This document shows, piece after piece, positions 9,145 through 18,372 of a DNA stretch of 64,000 bases (position 1 is its first letter; the number at the start of each line of letters is the position of its first letter). Origin of the DNA: Desulfoprunum benzoelyticum (GTDB taxonomy: Bacteria > Desulfobacterota > Desulfobulbia > Desulfobulbales > Desulfocapsaceae). Below the pieces are notes generated by a model, which saw nothing but the letters and a program-made list of their open reading frames with translations, did no database searches and was not told where the DNA came from. The stretch spans positions 1-64,000 of the forward strand of contig NZ_JACHEO010000009.1 of the NCBI RefSeq assembly GCF_014201505.1. Reading direction: 5' to 3'. A program made the translations under genes and the position numbers.

Positions 9145-10566
9145 TCAGCGCGCCGGAGGTTGTGGCGATTTATCCGTTGCATGCACCGTGCCCCTGAACC
9201 ACGAAAAGTAGACCCCGCAGAAACAGAGCGTGGCCGAGATGGTGAAGACGGTGTGGATGCTGCGCAGGAACAGGTCGTAGTTGGCGGGGGTGATCGCCTG
9301 GTGGCCGATGATCAGGGCCAGGACGACGGTGGCCACCGCCATGCTGAACATCTGGCCGAGCAGGCGCATCGTCGCCACGGCGCCGGCGGCCAGGCCGTAG
9401 TGGCGCTTTTCCACCGCCCCCATGATCGCGCTCATGTTGGGGGAACTGAAGAGGGCGAAGCCGATGCCGAGCAGGACCAGGTTGGCGACGATCAGCATCA
9501 CGCTGCGCTCGCTGTCGAGGGTCGTCAGCAGCGCCACGCCGATGACGGTCGTGACCATGCCGGCGGTGGCGATCAGACGCGGCTCGACCTTATCCGAAAT
9601 CCGGCCGGCGAGCGGCGACAGCAGCGCCATCATGATCGGCTGAGCCATCAGCACGGTGCCCGCCGTCTGCGGCGGCATGCCCTTGATGTACTGGAGGTAG
9701 AGGCTGAGCAGGAAGGTCACGGCGAAGGTGGTGGAGTAGTTGAGCAGGGCGGCCAGGCTGGAGAAGGCGAAGGTCCGGTTGCCGGCGAAGAGCTGCATGT
9801 CGAACACCGGAAAGGGGGCGGCGAGCTGGTGGCGGACAAAGATCACCAGGAGCGCCAGGCCGGAGAGCACCAGGGCGATGCCGACCGTTGCCGGCAGCCG
9901 TGAGGCGCCGTAGACCAGGGCAAGAATGGCGACGGCGTACAGCAGGCAGCCGCCGAGGTCGAGCTTCTGCCCCGGCTCGCCCAGCCACTCCCCTTTGAGG
10001 AAGAAGAACGTCATCGCCAGCGAGAACAGACCGAGCGGCAGCATGATCAGGAAGATGCTGCGCCAGCCGAGATACTGGGTCAGCATGCCGCCGACGAACG
10101 GCCCCACCGACAGGCCGACATAGACGGCGGCGACGTAGATCCCGAGGACCCGGCCGCGGCGGCTGGGCGGGTAAATCGAGGTGAGGATGGCCATGCTGGT
10201 GGTGACGAACAGTGCCGCCCCGACCCCCTGCAGGACCCTGGTGACGATCAGCACGGCGGCGGAGTCGACGAAGGCGGCCGCCCCCGAACCGAAGGTGTAG
10301 ACCGCGAGCCCCGTCGTGAACACCCGCTTGCGGCCATGGATGTCGGCGATCTTGCCGGCCGGGACGAGGACGACGGCCATGGCCAGCAGATAGGCGGTGG
10401 CGATCCAGCTGAGCTGAACGGCATCCATCCCCAGATCGGCCTGGATCGCCGGCAGGGCGACGTTGACCGACGAGATCATGAACGGCCCGATGAACGAGGC
10501 CAGCGTGGCAACGATCAGGGCCGAGCGTTCGAGTGCGGGGTTGGCTTGTCCTGGCTGTGGCTGCAT
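9145..10566 (-). CDS. MFS multidrug-type exporter, DHA2 (14-TM) family
   Basis: 473 residues, hydrophobic throughout, with the DHA2/EmrB-QacA features: an early SFIGPFMISSVNVALPAIQ helix, the loop motif GKIADIHGRKRVF, and the antiporter motif C region (YVGLSVGPFVGG). The number of hydrophobic blocks fits 14 membrane segments. The ATG at 10566 is preceded by AGGA at a good distance; an open frame continues upstream but does not look like protein. It is convergent with the RecQ-type gene and divergent from recD2. It likely exports drugs or other hydrophobic compounds by proton antiport; the substrate is unknown. Confidence 0.9.
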   Translation of the reverse strand: MQPQPGQANPALERSALIVATLASFIGPFMISSVNVALPAIQADLGMDAVQLSWIATAYLLAMAVVLVPAGKIADIHGRKRVFTTGLAVYTFGSGAAAFVDSAAVLIVTRVLQGVGAALFVTTSMAILTSIYPPSRRGRVLGIYVAAVYVGLSVGPFVGGMLTQYLGWRSIFLIMLPLGLFSLAMTFFFLKGEWLGEPGQKLDLGGCLLYAVAILALVYGASRLPATVGIALVLSGLALLVIFVRHQLAAPFPVFDMQLFAGNRTFAFSSLAALLNYSTTFAVTFLLSLYLQYIKGMPPQTAGTVLMAQPIMMALLSPLAGRISDKVEPRLIATAGMVTTVIGVALLTTLDSERSVMLIVANLVLLGIGFALFSSPNMSAIMGAVEKRHYGLAAGAVATMRLLGQMFSMAVATVVLALIIGHQAITPANYDLFLRSIHTVFTISATLCFCGVYFSWFRGTVHATDKSPQPPAR

Positions 10567-10662
10567 GGGGCATTCCTGTTTCGATAGTAAGCTGCGGCGG
10601 GATTGACGATCACCCCGAAATCTAGCCCAATGTTCCGGGAAGCAAAAGAGATTTTCATCACT

Positions 10663-13146
10663 ATGGCCCATATCACCGAAACCCTTCGCGGCATCGTCAG
10701 CCGGGTCACCTACCACAACCCCGACACCGGCTGGTCGGTGCTCCGGGTCCAGGCCTTCGACAACATGCAGGAGCAGGTCACCGTCACCGTCCATCAGACC
10801 AAGGTCTTCGCCGGGGCGACGATGGAATTCCACGGCGCCTGGACCGTCCACCCCCAGTTCGGCCGGCAGTTCAGGGCCGACGAGGCGATCGAGAAGAAAC
10901 CGGCGACGGCGGCGGCCCTCGAAAAATACCTCGGCTCCGGCCTGATCAAGGGGGTCGGGCCGTCGACGGCGAGAAAAATCGTCCGCCATTTCGGCGAGCA
11001 GACCCTCGAGGTCTTTGAGAACAAGATCGCGCGGCTGCAGGAGGTGCACGGCATCGCCGCCAGGAAACTGGCGATGATCGAGGCGGCCTGGCAGGAGCAC
11101 CGGATGGTGCGGGAGGTCATGACCTTTCTCCAGGGGCACGGCATTTCGACGCTGTTTTCGGTGCGGATCTACAAAAAGTACGGCGACCGGGCGATCGAGA
11201 TGGTCCTGGAGGATCCGTACCGGCTGGCCAACGATTTCTACGGCATCGGCTTCTTCTCGGCCGACAAGGTCGCGCTCAGCATCGGCCTGGCCAGCGACAG
11301 CGAGCCGCGCCTGATCGCGGCGGTCAGGCATGTCCTGGCGGCGGCCCGGGAGCAGGGGCACTGCTATCTCACCGCCGGCCAGATCGCGAGCGAGGTCCGG
11401 CAGCTGCTGGAGATGGACTGCGACGACCGCCTCCCCTTCGTGCTGGTGCGGATGGAGGCGGAAAACCATCTCCGGGTCAGGACCCTGGCGGCCGGCGATG
11501 GATCGCCGCTGTCGTGCTACTATTCGAAATCACTGTATTACGATGAGGCGGCGGTGGCGACACGGCTGCTCGCCCTGGTGGGCGCAAGCGGCGTCGACCG
11601 CCAACGGGTCGAGGCCTGGATCGAGCGCTACTGCCGGACTCAGGAAGTGACGCTGAGCGACGAGCAGGCCCTGGCGGTGCGGCGGATCGCCGAGCAACGC
11701 TGTGCGGTGCTGACCGGTGGTCCCGGCTGCGGCAAGACCACCACCACCCTGGTCATCGTCCGCCTGCTCGAGGCGATGGGCCTGACGGTGCTGCTGGCGG
11801 CCCCCACCGGCCGGGCGGCGCAGCGGATGAGCGAGGTCATCGGCCGCGAGGCCCGGACCATCCACCGCCTGCTCGAGTGGCAGAACGGCAGCTTCCAGCG
11901 CCACGAGGACAACCCCCTCGACGCTGATTTCCTCATCATCGACGAGTCCTCGATGCTCGATATCAGCCTCACCGCCTCGCTGCTGCAGGCGGTGCCGGGA
12001 AAATGTCAGCTGCTGCTGATCGGCGATGCCGACCAGCTCCCCTCGGTCGGCGCCGGCAACGTCCTCCGGGATGTCATCGCCTCCGGGGCGATCCCGGTCT
12101 TCCGGCTGACGAAGGTCTTCCGCCAGGCCGGCGAGTCGCTGATCATCCGCGCCGCCCACCAGATCAACCGCGGCGAGATACCGGCCATCGCCTCGCCGTT
12201 CAAGGAGCCGCAGGTGTGGCAGGACGGCAGCGACTGCCTGTTTGTCGATTCCGACGAGGCCACCCGCGAGCAGCTCGAGTTCATCACCCGGGTCAAGCGC
12301 ACCTTCAACTGGCAGCTCCCGCAGCTGGAGGGCCTGACGACCGGCACCAACCCCTTCGAGTTCCGGACCGCCGAGGCCGTCACCTCCGCGGCCGAGCACG
12401 ATTTCGTCATCCCGGCGAAGTTCCGCCACGTCGACCTTCATCAGGTGCGGCAGGCGGCCGGGCCGGTGGCCGAGCTGAAGGCGGTGCTGGCCCGGGTCCA
12501 CCCCTGGTCGACTCTCCATTACGGCCTGACCGCCCTCGACACCGTGGTCCGCCTCTATCTTCAATGGATTCCGAAATACCAGGGGGCCGGCGGCGAGATC
12601 CAGATCCTCTGCCCGATGGTCCGCGGCACCCTCGGGACCGCCAACGTCAACGTCGTGATCCAGCAGGCGGTCAACCCGCCGCGCGAGGGGCGGGCGGAGA
12701 TCCAGGTCGGAGAACGGCTCTTCCGGGTCGGCGACCGGGTCATCCACCGCCGCAACAACTACGACCTGGCGGTGTTCAACGGCGATATCGGCGAGATCGT
12801 CGCCATCGACAACGAGGACCTGACCTGCACCGTCCGCTTTGTGCCCGACGGCCGCGAGGTCGGCTACCAGCGTGACGACATCGTCGAGCTCGATCTGGCC
12901 TACGCCATCACCATCCATAAATCCCAGGGCAGCGAGTTCAGCGCCGTGATCATCCCGGTGCTGAACCAGCATTTCAAGATGCTGTACCGCAACCTGATCT
13001 ACACCGGTCTGACCCGGGCCCGCCGCCTCGCCGTCTTCGTCGGCACCCGCAAGGCCCTGGCGATGGCCATCCGCCAGCAGGACCCGCTGCAGCGCCAGAC
13101 GGCCCTGGAAGAGCTGCTGCGGTCCGGGTCGATTATGGACGGATGA
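10663..13146 (+). CDS. recD2: RecD2-type 5'-3' DNA helicase (RecD-like ATPase)
   Basis: 827 residues. An N-terminal OB-like region (about 1-90) and helix-hairpin-helix segments (GLIKGVGPSTARKIV, GIGFFSADKVA) precede an SF1B core with Walker A GGPGCGKTTTT near 350, motif II IIDESSML near 424 and motif VI YTGLTRARR near 780. This is the RecBC-independent RecD2 form. It is longer than usual (about 720-750), mainly through an added stretch at roughly residues 535-640 before the IQILCPM segment. The ATG at 10663 (MAHITETLRG) was chosen because family members start here; in-frame ATG codons at 10630 and ATG/ACG sites nearer 10603 would add non-conserved residues. No recB or recC is in the window. 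Confidence 0.9.
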   Translation: MAHITETLRGIVSRVTYHNPDTGWSVLRVQAFDNMQEQVTVTVHQTKVFAGATMEFHGAWTVHPQFGRQFRADEAIEKKPATAAALEKYLGSGLIKGVGPSTARKIVRHFGEQTLEVFENKIARLQEVHGIAARKLAMIEAAWQEHRMVREVMTFLQGHGISTLFSVRIYKKYGDRAIEMVLEDPYRLANDFYGIGFFSADKVALSIGLASDSEPRLIAAVRHVLAAAREQGHCYLTAGQIASEVRQLLEMDCDDRLPFVLVRMEAENHLRVRTLAAGDGSPLSCYYSKSLYYDEAAVATRLLALVGASGVDRQRVEAWIERYCRTQEVTLSDEQALAVRRIAEQRCAVLTGGPGCGKTTTTLVIVRLLEAMGLTVLLAAPTGRAAQRMSEVIGREARTIHRLLEWQNGSFQRHEDNPLDADFLIIDESSMLDISLTASLLQAVPGKCQLLLIGDADQLPSVGAGNVLRDVIASGAIPVFRLTKVFRQAGESLIIRAAHQINRGEIPAIASPFKEPQVWQDGSDCLFVDSDEATREQLEFITRVKRTFNWQLPQLEGLTTGTNPFEFRTAEAVTSAAEHDFVIPAKFRHVDLHQVRQAAGPVAELKAVLARVHPWSTLHYGLTALDTVVRLYLQWIPKYQGAGGEIQILCPMVRGTLGTANVNVVIQQAVNPPREGRAEIQVGERLFRVGDRVIHRRNNYDLAVFNGDIGEIVAIDNEDLTCTVRFVPDGREVGYQRDDIVELDLAYAITIHKSQGSEFSAVIIPVLNQHFKMLYRNLIYTGLTRARRLAVFVGTRKALAMAIRQQDPLQRQTALEELLRSGSIMDG

Positions 13147-13210
13147 GCGCTCCCATGGTATATCAGGGGAAAAGATTGATTCCGGTCCGGCCGGATGAAG
13201 GGGAGCAGGC

Positions 13211-13609
13211 ATGTATATCTGTGTCGATTTTGACGGCACCATCGTCGACCATCGCTATCCCGGGATCGGCGAACCGGTGCCGATGGCGGTCACCTGGCTG
13301 CTGCGGCTCCAGAGCTGCGGCGCCAGGCTGATCCTGTTCACGATGCGCTCCGACGATCCACGCTTCGGCACCCTGCTGACCGACGCCGTCCAGTACCTGG
13401 AGAGCAACGGCGTCAAGCTGTTCGGGGTCAACTGCAATCCCGACCAGAAGGAGTGGACGGTCAGCCCCAAGGCTTACGGCCATGTCTATGTCGACGATTC
13501 GGCCTTCGGTTGTCCGCTGATTATGCCCAAAGGGTTCGCCCGTCCCTGTGTCGACTGGAAGAAGGTCGGTCCTCAGCTCGAACATCTGTGTCTGAGCCGG
13601 TCGTGGTGA
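13211..13609 (+). CDS. Small HAD-superfamily protein (BT4315-like)
   Basis: 132 residues beginning with the HAD nucleophile motif DFDGTIVDH at residues 6-14, a motif II-like LFTMRS near 43-48, and a C-terminal YVDDSAFGCPL acidic motif near 95-105. Such compact HAD proteins lack a cap domain and are often phage- or Bacteroides-type hydrolases of unknown substrate. AGGGGAG lies just upstream of the ATG. It sits between recD2 and purL with about 65-85 base gaps, so shared transcription is possible. Confidence 0.8.
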   Translation: MYICVDFDGTIVDHRYPGIGEPVPMAVTWLLRLQSCGARLILFTMRSDDPRFGTLLTDAVQYLESNGVKLFGVNCNPDQKEWTVSPKAYGHVYVDDSAFGCPLIMPKGFARPCVDWKKVGPQLEHLCLSRSW

Positions 13610-13692
13610 CCGGTCCGCCAGGGCCCGGGGAGTGTTTCTTTGCTGCAACTGCCGTGAGTATGACCCATATCCATACACAAAAGGATGACCAA

Positions 13693-16600
13693 ATGTCCGC
13701 GATTGTCACGCAACTCTATAAATCGGTACATGAAAATCTGGAATACTGCTTCAACGTCGAGGCTGCCCGGCCACTGACAAAGGACGAGCTGCTCCGCCTC
13801 CGCCAGATCCTGGCCGACGGCTTCGTCGCCGCGACCGTGACGCTGCAGCCGGCCCTGGTCGGCGAGCGGGTGGTCGAGATCGGGCCCCGCCTCAACTTCG
13901 CCACCGCCTGGTCGTCGAACATGGTGTCGATCTGCCGCTCGACCGGTCTCGACGTGGTGACCCGGGTCGAGCGCTCCCGGCGGCTGGCGGTCCCGGCCGA
14001 TGCCGATCTCCAGGCCTATATCGACGCCCATCATGACCGGATGACCGAGTGCCGCTACCTCGAGCCGCTGCAGTCCTTCGAGACCGGGATCGTCCCGGAG
14101 GCCGTCTACGAGGTCGACCTGACCTCCCAGGGCCCGGACGGGCTGCTGGGGATCCCGGGGATCTCGATGGACGAGTGGGACCGCAATCTCTATTACGACT
14201 ATTTCGTCAAAAAACAGGGGCGCAACCCGACCATCGTCGAGATCATGGATCTCAACAACGCCAACTCCGAGCACTCCCGCCACGGTTTTTTCAAGGGGCT
14301 GCAAGTCATCGACGGCAAGGATATGGCCGACTCGCTGTTCGATCTGGTCACCGCCACCCTGACCGCCAACCCGAAGGGCTCAGTCGTCGCCTTCAAGGAC
14401 AACTCCAGCGTTATCGAGGGCTACGAGATCACCACCCTGCTGCCGGAGCAGCCCGGCCAACCGTCTTCCTTCATGGCGACGACGGTCCACTACCACCCGC
14501 TGCTGACCGCCGAGACCCACAACTTCCCGACCGGCGTCGCCCCCTTCCCCGGCGCCGAGACCGGCACCGGCGGCCGGATCCGCGACGTCCAGGGGACCGG
14601 CCGGGGCGGCTTCGTCGTCGCCGGCACCGCCGGCTACTGTGTCGGCAACCTCCATATCCCCGGCTACCCGCTCGAGTGGGAGGAACGCTACCCCTGTCCG
14701 GCCAATCTCGCCCCCGCCCTCGAGATCGAGATCGAGGCCTCGAACGGCGCCTCCGATTACGGCAACAAGTTCGGCGAGCCGCTGATCCAGGGCTTCACTC
14801 GCTCCTTCGATCTCCAGCTTGACGACGGTGAGCGCTGGGGCTTTCTCAAACCGATCATGTTCACCGCCGGGGTCGGCCAGATCGATGCCCGGCTGACCGA
14901 GAAGAAGACGGCCGAAAAAGGGATGCTGATCGTCCAGGTCGGCGGCCCGGCCTACCGGGTCGGGTTCGGCGGCGGCGCCGCCTCGAGCATGCTGCAGGGC
15001 GAGAACGCCTCCGACCTCGACTTCGACGCGGTCCAGCGCGGCGATGCCGAGATGGAGCAGAAGATGAACCGGGTCATCCGCGCCTGCAACGAGATGGGCG
15101 ACAGGACCCTGGTCGACGTCATCCACGACCAGGGGGCCGGCGGCCCGGCCAACGTCCTCAAGGAACTGGTGGAAAAGTCCGGCGGCCGGGTCGAGATCCG
15201 CAACATCCGGGTCGGCGACCCGACGATGTCGGTGCTCGAGATCTATGTCGCCGAGTACCAGGAACGCACCGGCTTTCTGATCCGGCCGGAGAACATCGAG
15301 CGTTTCCAGGTGATCTGCTCCCGTGAGAAGGTGGCCTGCGAGGTCCTCGGCGAGGTTACCGGCGACCTGCGTTTCGTCGTCCACGACGCCCAGGACGGCA
15401 CGACCCCGGTCGATATCGAGCTCGATGTCCTGCTCGGCAACATCCCGCGCAAGACTTTCCAGGATCAGCTCCGCAACCCCGGCCTGCAGCCGCTGGCGCT
15501 GCCTGAGGAGCTGACGGTGGGCGATGCCCTCCATCGGGTCCTGCGGCTGCTGGCGGTCGGCTCCAAACGCTTTCTGACCAACAAGGTCGACCGGGCGGTG
15601 ACCGGCCTGATCGCCCGCCAGCAGTGCTGCGGCCCGCTGCAGCTGACGGTCGCCGATGTCGCGGTCGTCGCCCAGAGCCATCTCGGCCTGACCGGCATCG
15701 CCACCGCCATCGGCGAACAGGCGATCAAGATGCTGGTGAATCCGGCCGCCGGGGCGCGGATGGCGGTCGGCGAGGCCCTGACCAACCTGGTGTGGGCCCG
15801 GATCGCCGATCCCGATCAGATCAAATGCTCGGCCAACTGGATGTGGGCCCCGAAGCTGGAAGGCGAGGGGGCGGCGCTCCACGATGCCGCCCGGGCGATG
15901 CGCGATGCGATGATCGCGGTCGGGATGGCGGTCGATGGCGGCAAGGACAGCCTGTCGATGGCCACCCGGGTTGGCGGCGCCACGGTCAAGTCGCCGCGCG
16001 AGCTGGTCATTTCCGCCTATGCCGCCGTGCCCGACATCACCCGGGTCATCACCCCCGACATCAAGTATCCCGGCTCCTTTCTCGCCTTCATCGATCTGAG
16101 CGGCGGCCGCCATCGCCTCGGCGGATCGGCGCTGGCCCAGGTCTACCGTCAGCTCGGCGCCGACTGCCCCAACCTCGACGAGCCGGAGCTGCTGCGGGCC
16201 GCATTCGCCGCGATCCAGGAGCTGATCGACACCAGATGCATCACTGCCGGCCACGATCGCAGCGACGGCGGCCTGGTCGCCTGCCTGCTGGAGATGGCCT
16301 TCAGCGGCAACTGCGGCCTCGAGGTGGCGCTGCAAGGTGAGGCCGGGGACTTCGAGCAGCTGTTCGCCGAGGAGCTGGGGCTGGTGGTCGAGGTCCGGCC
16401 CGGGCGGCTGCAGGAGTTCCGGGCGGTGCTGGAGGCGGCCGGGGTGGCGGTGACGATCATCGGCACCTCCACCAGCGCCAGGAGGATCAAGATCGACTGC
16501 AACGGCGCGACCGTCCTCGACGAGGCGATGGTGGAGCTGCGCTCGTGGTGGGAGGAGACCAGCTATCGCCTGGAGCGGCTGCAGATCGATCCGGCCTGCG

Positions 16601-17499
16601 CCGACGAGGAGAACCGGGTGATCTACGGCCGCCTGGGGCCGAGCTACCAGCTGCCGTTCACCCCGGAACCGGCGCCGGCGGCGGTCCTGGCCCGGAGCGA
16701 CAAGCCGAAGGTGGCGATCCTCCGCGACGAGGGTTCCAACTCCGATCGCGAGATGACCTCGGCCTTCTACCTGGCCGGGTTCGAGCCCTGGGATGTCTGC
16801 ATGCAGGATCTGCTGGCGGGGACGGTGACCCTCGACGGCTTCCGCGGGCTGGCCGCCGTCGGCGGCTTCTCCTACGCCGACGTGCCGGAGTCGGCCAAGG
16901 GCTGGGCGGCGACGATCCGCTTCAACCCCCGGTTGCAGGAGATGTTCCAGACCTTCTATCACCGGCCCGACACCTTCACCCTCGGGATCTGCAACGGCTG
17001 CCAGCTCTTCGGCCTGCTCGGCTGGGTGCCGGGCCCGGGACTGGCCGACGAGCGCCAGCCGCGCTTCATCCATAACCGCTCCGGCCGCTTCGAGTCGCGC
17101 TGGTCGACCGTGCGGGTGGCGCCGAGCCCGGCGATGATGCTGAAGGGGATGGACGGCACGGTCTTCGGCATCCACGTCGACCATGGCGAAGGGCGGCTGC
17201 TGTTCCCGGACGACAGCGTGCGGCAGCAGATCCTGGCCGCCGGTCTGGCGCCGCTCTACTACGTCGACGACACCGGCCGGCCGACCGAGACCTACCCCTT
17301 CAACCCCAACGGCTCGCCGGGCGGCATCGCCGGCCTCTGTTCCGCCGACGGCCGCCATCTGGCGCTGATGCCGCATCCGGAGCGGGTCTTCCTGCCCTGG
17401 CAGGCCCACTGGCTGCCGGAGGAGCTGCGTTACCTGCAGGTGACACCGTGGATGCAGATGTTCCGCAACGCCTATGACTGGTGTGTGAACGGGGGCTAG
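13693..17499 (+). CDS. purL: Phosphoribosylformylglycinamidine synthase, single-chain (large) form
   Basis: 1268 residues, the fused large-type enzyme that converts FGAR, glutamine and ATP to FGAM in purine synthesis. Two AIRS-like halves (about 170-530 and 560-960) contain HNFPTGVAPFPGAETGTGGR and DGGKDSLSM segments. The C-terminal class I glutaminase has its catalytic cysteine in GICNGCQ near residue 1100 and the His-Glu pair in MPHPER near 1230. The ATG at 13693 follows AAGGATGA; the open frame reaching back to 13453 overlaps the HAD gene and is not conserved. No purS/purQ is needed with this form. Confidence 0.95.
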   Translation: MSAIVTQLYKSVHENLEYCFNVEAARPLTKDELLRLRQILADGFVAATVTLQPALVGERVVEIGPRLNFATAWSSNMVSICRSTGLDVVTRVERSRRLAVPADADLQAYIDAHHDRMTECRYLEPLQSFETGIVPEAVYEVDLTSQGPDGLLGIPGISMDEWDRNLYYDYFVKKQGRNPTIVEIMDLNNANSEHSRHGFFKGLQVIDGKDMADSLFDLVTATLTANPKGSVVAFKDNSSVIEGYEITTLLPEQPGQPSSFMATTVHYHPLLTAETHNFPTGVAPFPGAETGTGGRIRDVQGTGRGGFVVAGTAGYCVGNLHIPGYPLEWEERYPCPANLAPALEIEIEASNGASDYGNKFGEPLIQGFTRSFDLQLDDGERWGFLKPIMFTAGVGQIDARLTEKKTAEKGMLIVQVGGPAYRVGFGGGAASSMLQGENASDLDFDAVQRGDAEMEQKMNRVIRACNEMGDRTLVDVIHDQGAGGPANVLKELVEKSGGRVEIRNIRVGDPTMSVLEIYVAEYQERTGFLIRPENIERFQVICSREKVACEVLGEVTGDLRFVVHDAQDGTTPVDIELDVLLGNIPRKTFQDQLRNPGLQPLALPEELTVGDALHRVLRLLAVGSKRFLTNKVDRAVTGLIARQQCCGPLQLTVADVAVVAQSHLGLTGIATAIGEQAIKMLVNPAAGARMAVGEALTNLVWARIADPDQIKCSANWMWAPKLEGEGAALHDAARAMRDAMIAVGMAVDGGKDSLSMATRVGGATVKSPRELVISAYAAVPDITRVITPDIKYPGSFLAFIDLSGGRHRLGGSALAQVYRQLGADCPNLDEPELLRAAFAAIQELIDTRCITAGHDRSDGGLVACLLEMAFSGNCGLEVALQGEAGDFEQLFAEELGLVVEVRPGRLQEFRAVLEAAGVAVTIIGTSTSARRIKIDCNGATVLDEAMVELRSWWEETSYRLERLQIDPACADEENRVIYGRLGPSYQLPFTPEPAPAAVLARSDKPKVAILRDEGSNSDREMTSAFYLAGFEPWDVCMQDLLAGTVTLDGFRGLAAVGGFSYADVPESAKGWAATIRFNPRLQEMFQTFYHRPDTFTLGICNGCQLFGLLGWVPGPGLADERQPRFIHNRSGRFESRWSTVRVAPSPAMMLKGMDGTVFGIHVDHGEGRLLFPDDSVRQQILAAGLAPLYYVDDTGRPTETYPFNPNGSPGGIAGLCSADGRHLALMPHPERVFLPWQAHWLPEELRYLQVTPWMQMFRNAYDWCVNGG

Positions 17500-17616
17500 A
17501 CCATCTCCCGCTTCTGACCGGGAGGGCGTCCATCAAGGCTGATCTGCTCAACGGAGCGGGTCAGCCTCTCACAATGCCTTTCGAGCGAAGCGAAACACCT
17601 CGTTCTTCCCGAGAAA

Positions 17617-17652
17617 GCAAAGGCCAAGACGCTGCCCCGCTGTCATTTCGAG
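17617..17652 (+). repeat. Direct repeat, copy 1 (about 36 bases)
   Basis: Starts GCAAAGGCCAAGACGCTGCC and ends GTCATTTCGAG. The second copy at 17707-17742 matches it except for one extra C in the C-run. The copies are 90 bases apart (start to start) in the gap after purL. Confidence 0.8.
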
Positions 17653-17706
17653 CTTTTTCCCTTGCCATTTTAAATCGTTATCGAGAAGTCTCACTTTCCC
17701 GATAGG

Positions 17707-17742
17707 GCAAAGGCCAAGACGCTGCCCCCGCTGTCATTTCGA
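17707..17742 (+). repeat. Direct repeat, copy 2 (about 36 bases)
   Basis: Same core as copy 1 with one added C, and continues into GAAGCGAAGCGAGAAATC, the fuller form of the repeat tail. The two copies look like members of a dispersed intergenic repeat family rather than a CRISPR: there are only two, and the spacer is not of uniform design. Confidence 0.8.
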
Positions 17743-17861
17743 AGCGAAGCGAGAAATCTTGTCCTTCCTGGCAGGAGATCTCACCCTTGACCAAAGTGAC
17801 AGAACTTGCAGCTGTTCATCTTGCAAGAGACCTCAACGGCAAGGCTGCTCAGCCTGACCGA

Positions 17862-18245
17862 TCAGCCCGGGAGATGGAGGACAGCCTCGATCTCGATGTT
17901 CGAGCCCAGCGGCAGGGCGGCCACCTGGACGGTCGAGCGGGCCGGCGGGTTGGTTGGGAAAAACTCGCCGTAGGCACCGTTGACGGTCTGGAAATCGGCG
18001 AGATCGGTCAGGAAGATGGTGGTCTTGACGATCCCCGCCAGTTCGCCGCCGGCGGCCCTGGCGATCGCCTCGAGATTGCGCAGTACCTGACGGGTCCGAT
18101 CGGCGATCGGGGCCTCGATCAGTTTTCCCGTGGCCGGATCGATCGGCAGCTGGCCGGAGATGAAGACCAGATCGCCGCAGGCGATGGCCTGGGAATAGGG
18201 ACCGATAGCGGCGGGGGCATGGCTGGTGGTGATGGCGGTTTTCAT
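17862..18245 (-). CDS. ridA: RidA/YjgF family enamine-imine deaminase
   Basis: 127 residues, full length for the family. Typical N-terminus (APAAIGPYSQAIACGDLVFISGQLP) and C-terminal NIEIEAVLHLPG, with the conserved arginine in PARSTVQVA near residue 105. RidA releases ammonia from reactive enamine/imine intermediates such as 2-aminoacrylate formed by PLP enzymes. It acts as a cytosolic trimer. GGAACTTCCGCC precedes the ATG. It stands alone between the repeat region and cbiK. Confidence 0.93.
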   Translation of the reverse strand: MKTAITTSHAPAAIGPYSQAIACGDLVFISGQLPIDPATGKLIEAPIADRTRQVLRNLEAIARAAGGELAGIVKTTIFLTDLADFQTVNGAYGEFFPTNPPARSTVQVAALPLGSNIEIEAVLHLPG

Positions 18246-18372
18246 GGCGGAAGTTCCTCAAATGAAGGGTGGTTGCGGCTCGGGTTAACTTATTGCCCTG
18301 GAAATGTGTCGGCGGTTAGAAGTGGTCCCAATCTTTAAACCACTGAGATCTGAACGAGAAGGTGCTCGATCA

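Larger units (their letters stand above)
17500..17861. other. Convergent intergenic region with short repeats
   Basis: 362 bases between the ends of purL and ridA with no believable gene. It contains one near-perfect direct repeat (listed separately) and three copies of a motif around TTTCGA(A/G)CGAAGCGA (near 17579, 17646 and 17737). The last copy reads CATTTCGAAGCGAAGCGAGA. Repeats of this wording are scattered between genes in several deltaproteobacterial and Bacteroidetes/Chlorobi genomes. No terminator with a T-run was found. Confidence 0.55.

Noticed and set aside
8956..9903. A 315-codon plus-strand frame after the RecQ-type gene
   Set aside because: It is antisense to the end of the MFS gene, low-complexity, and has no motif.
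14380..17409. A 1009-codon open frame on the minus strand
   Set aside because: It is a shadow of purL; the plus-strand frame carries all PurL motifs.
17579..17760. A CRISPR array
   Set aside because: Only two longer copies, with no regular repeat-spacer pattern and no cas gene in the window.
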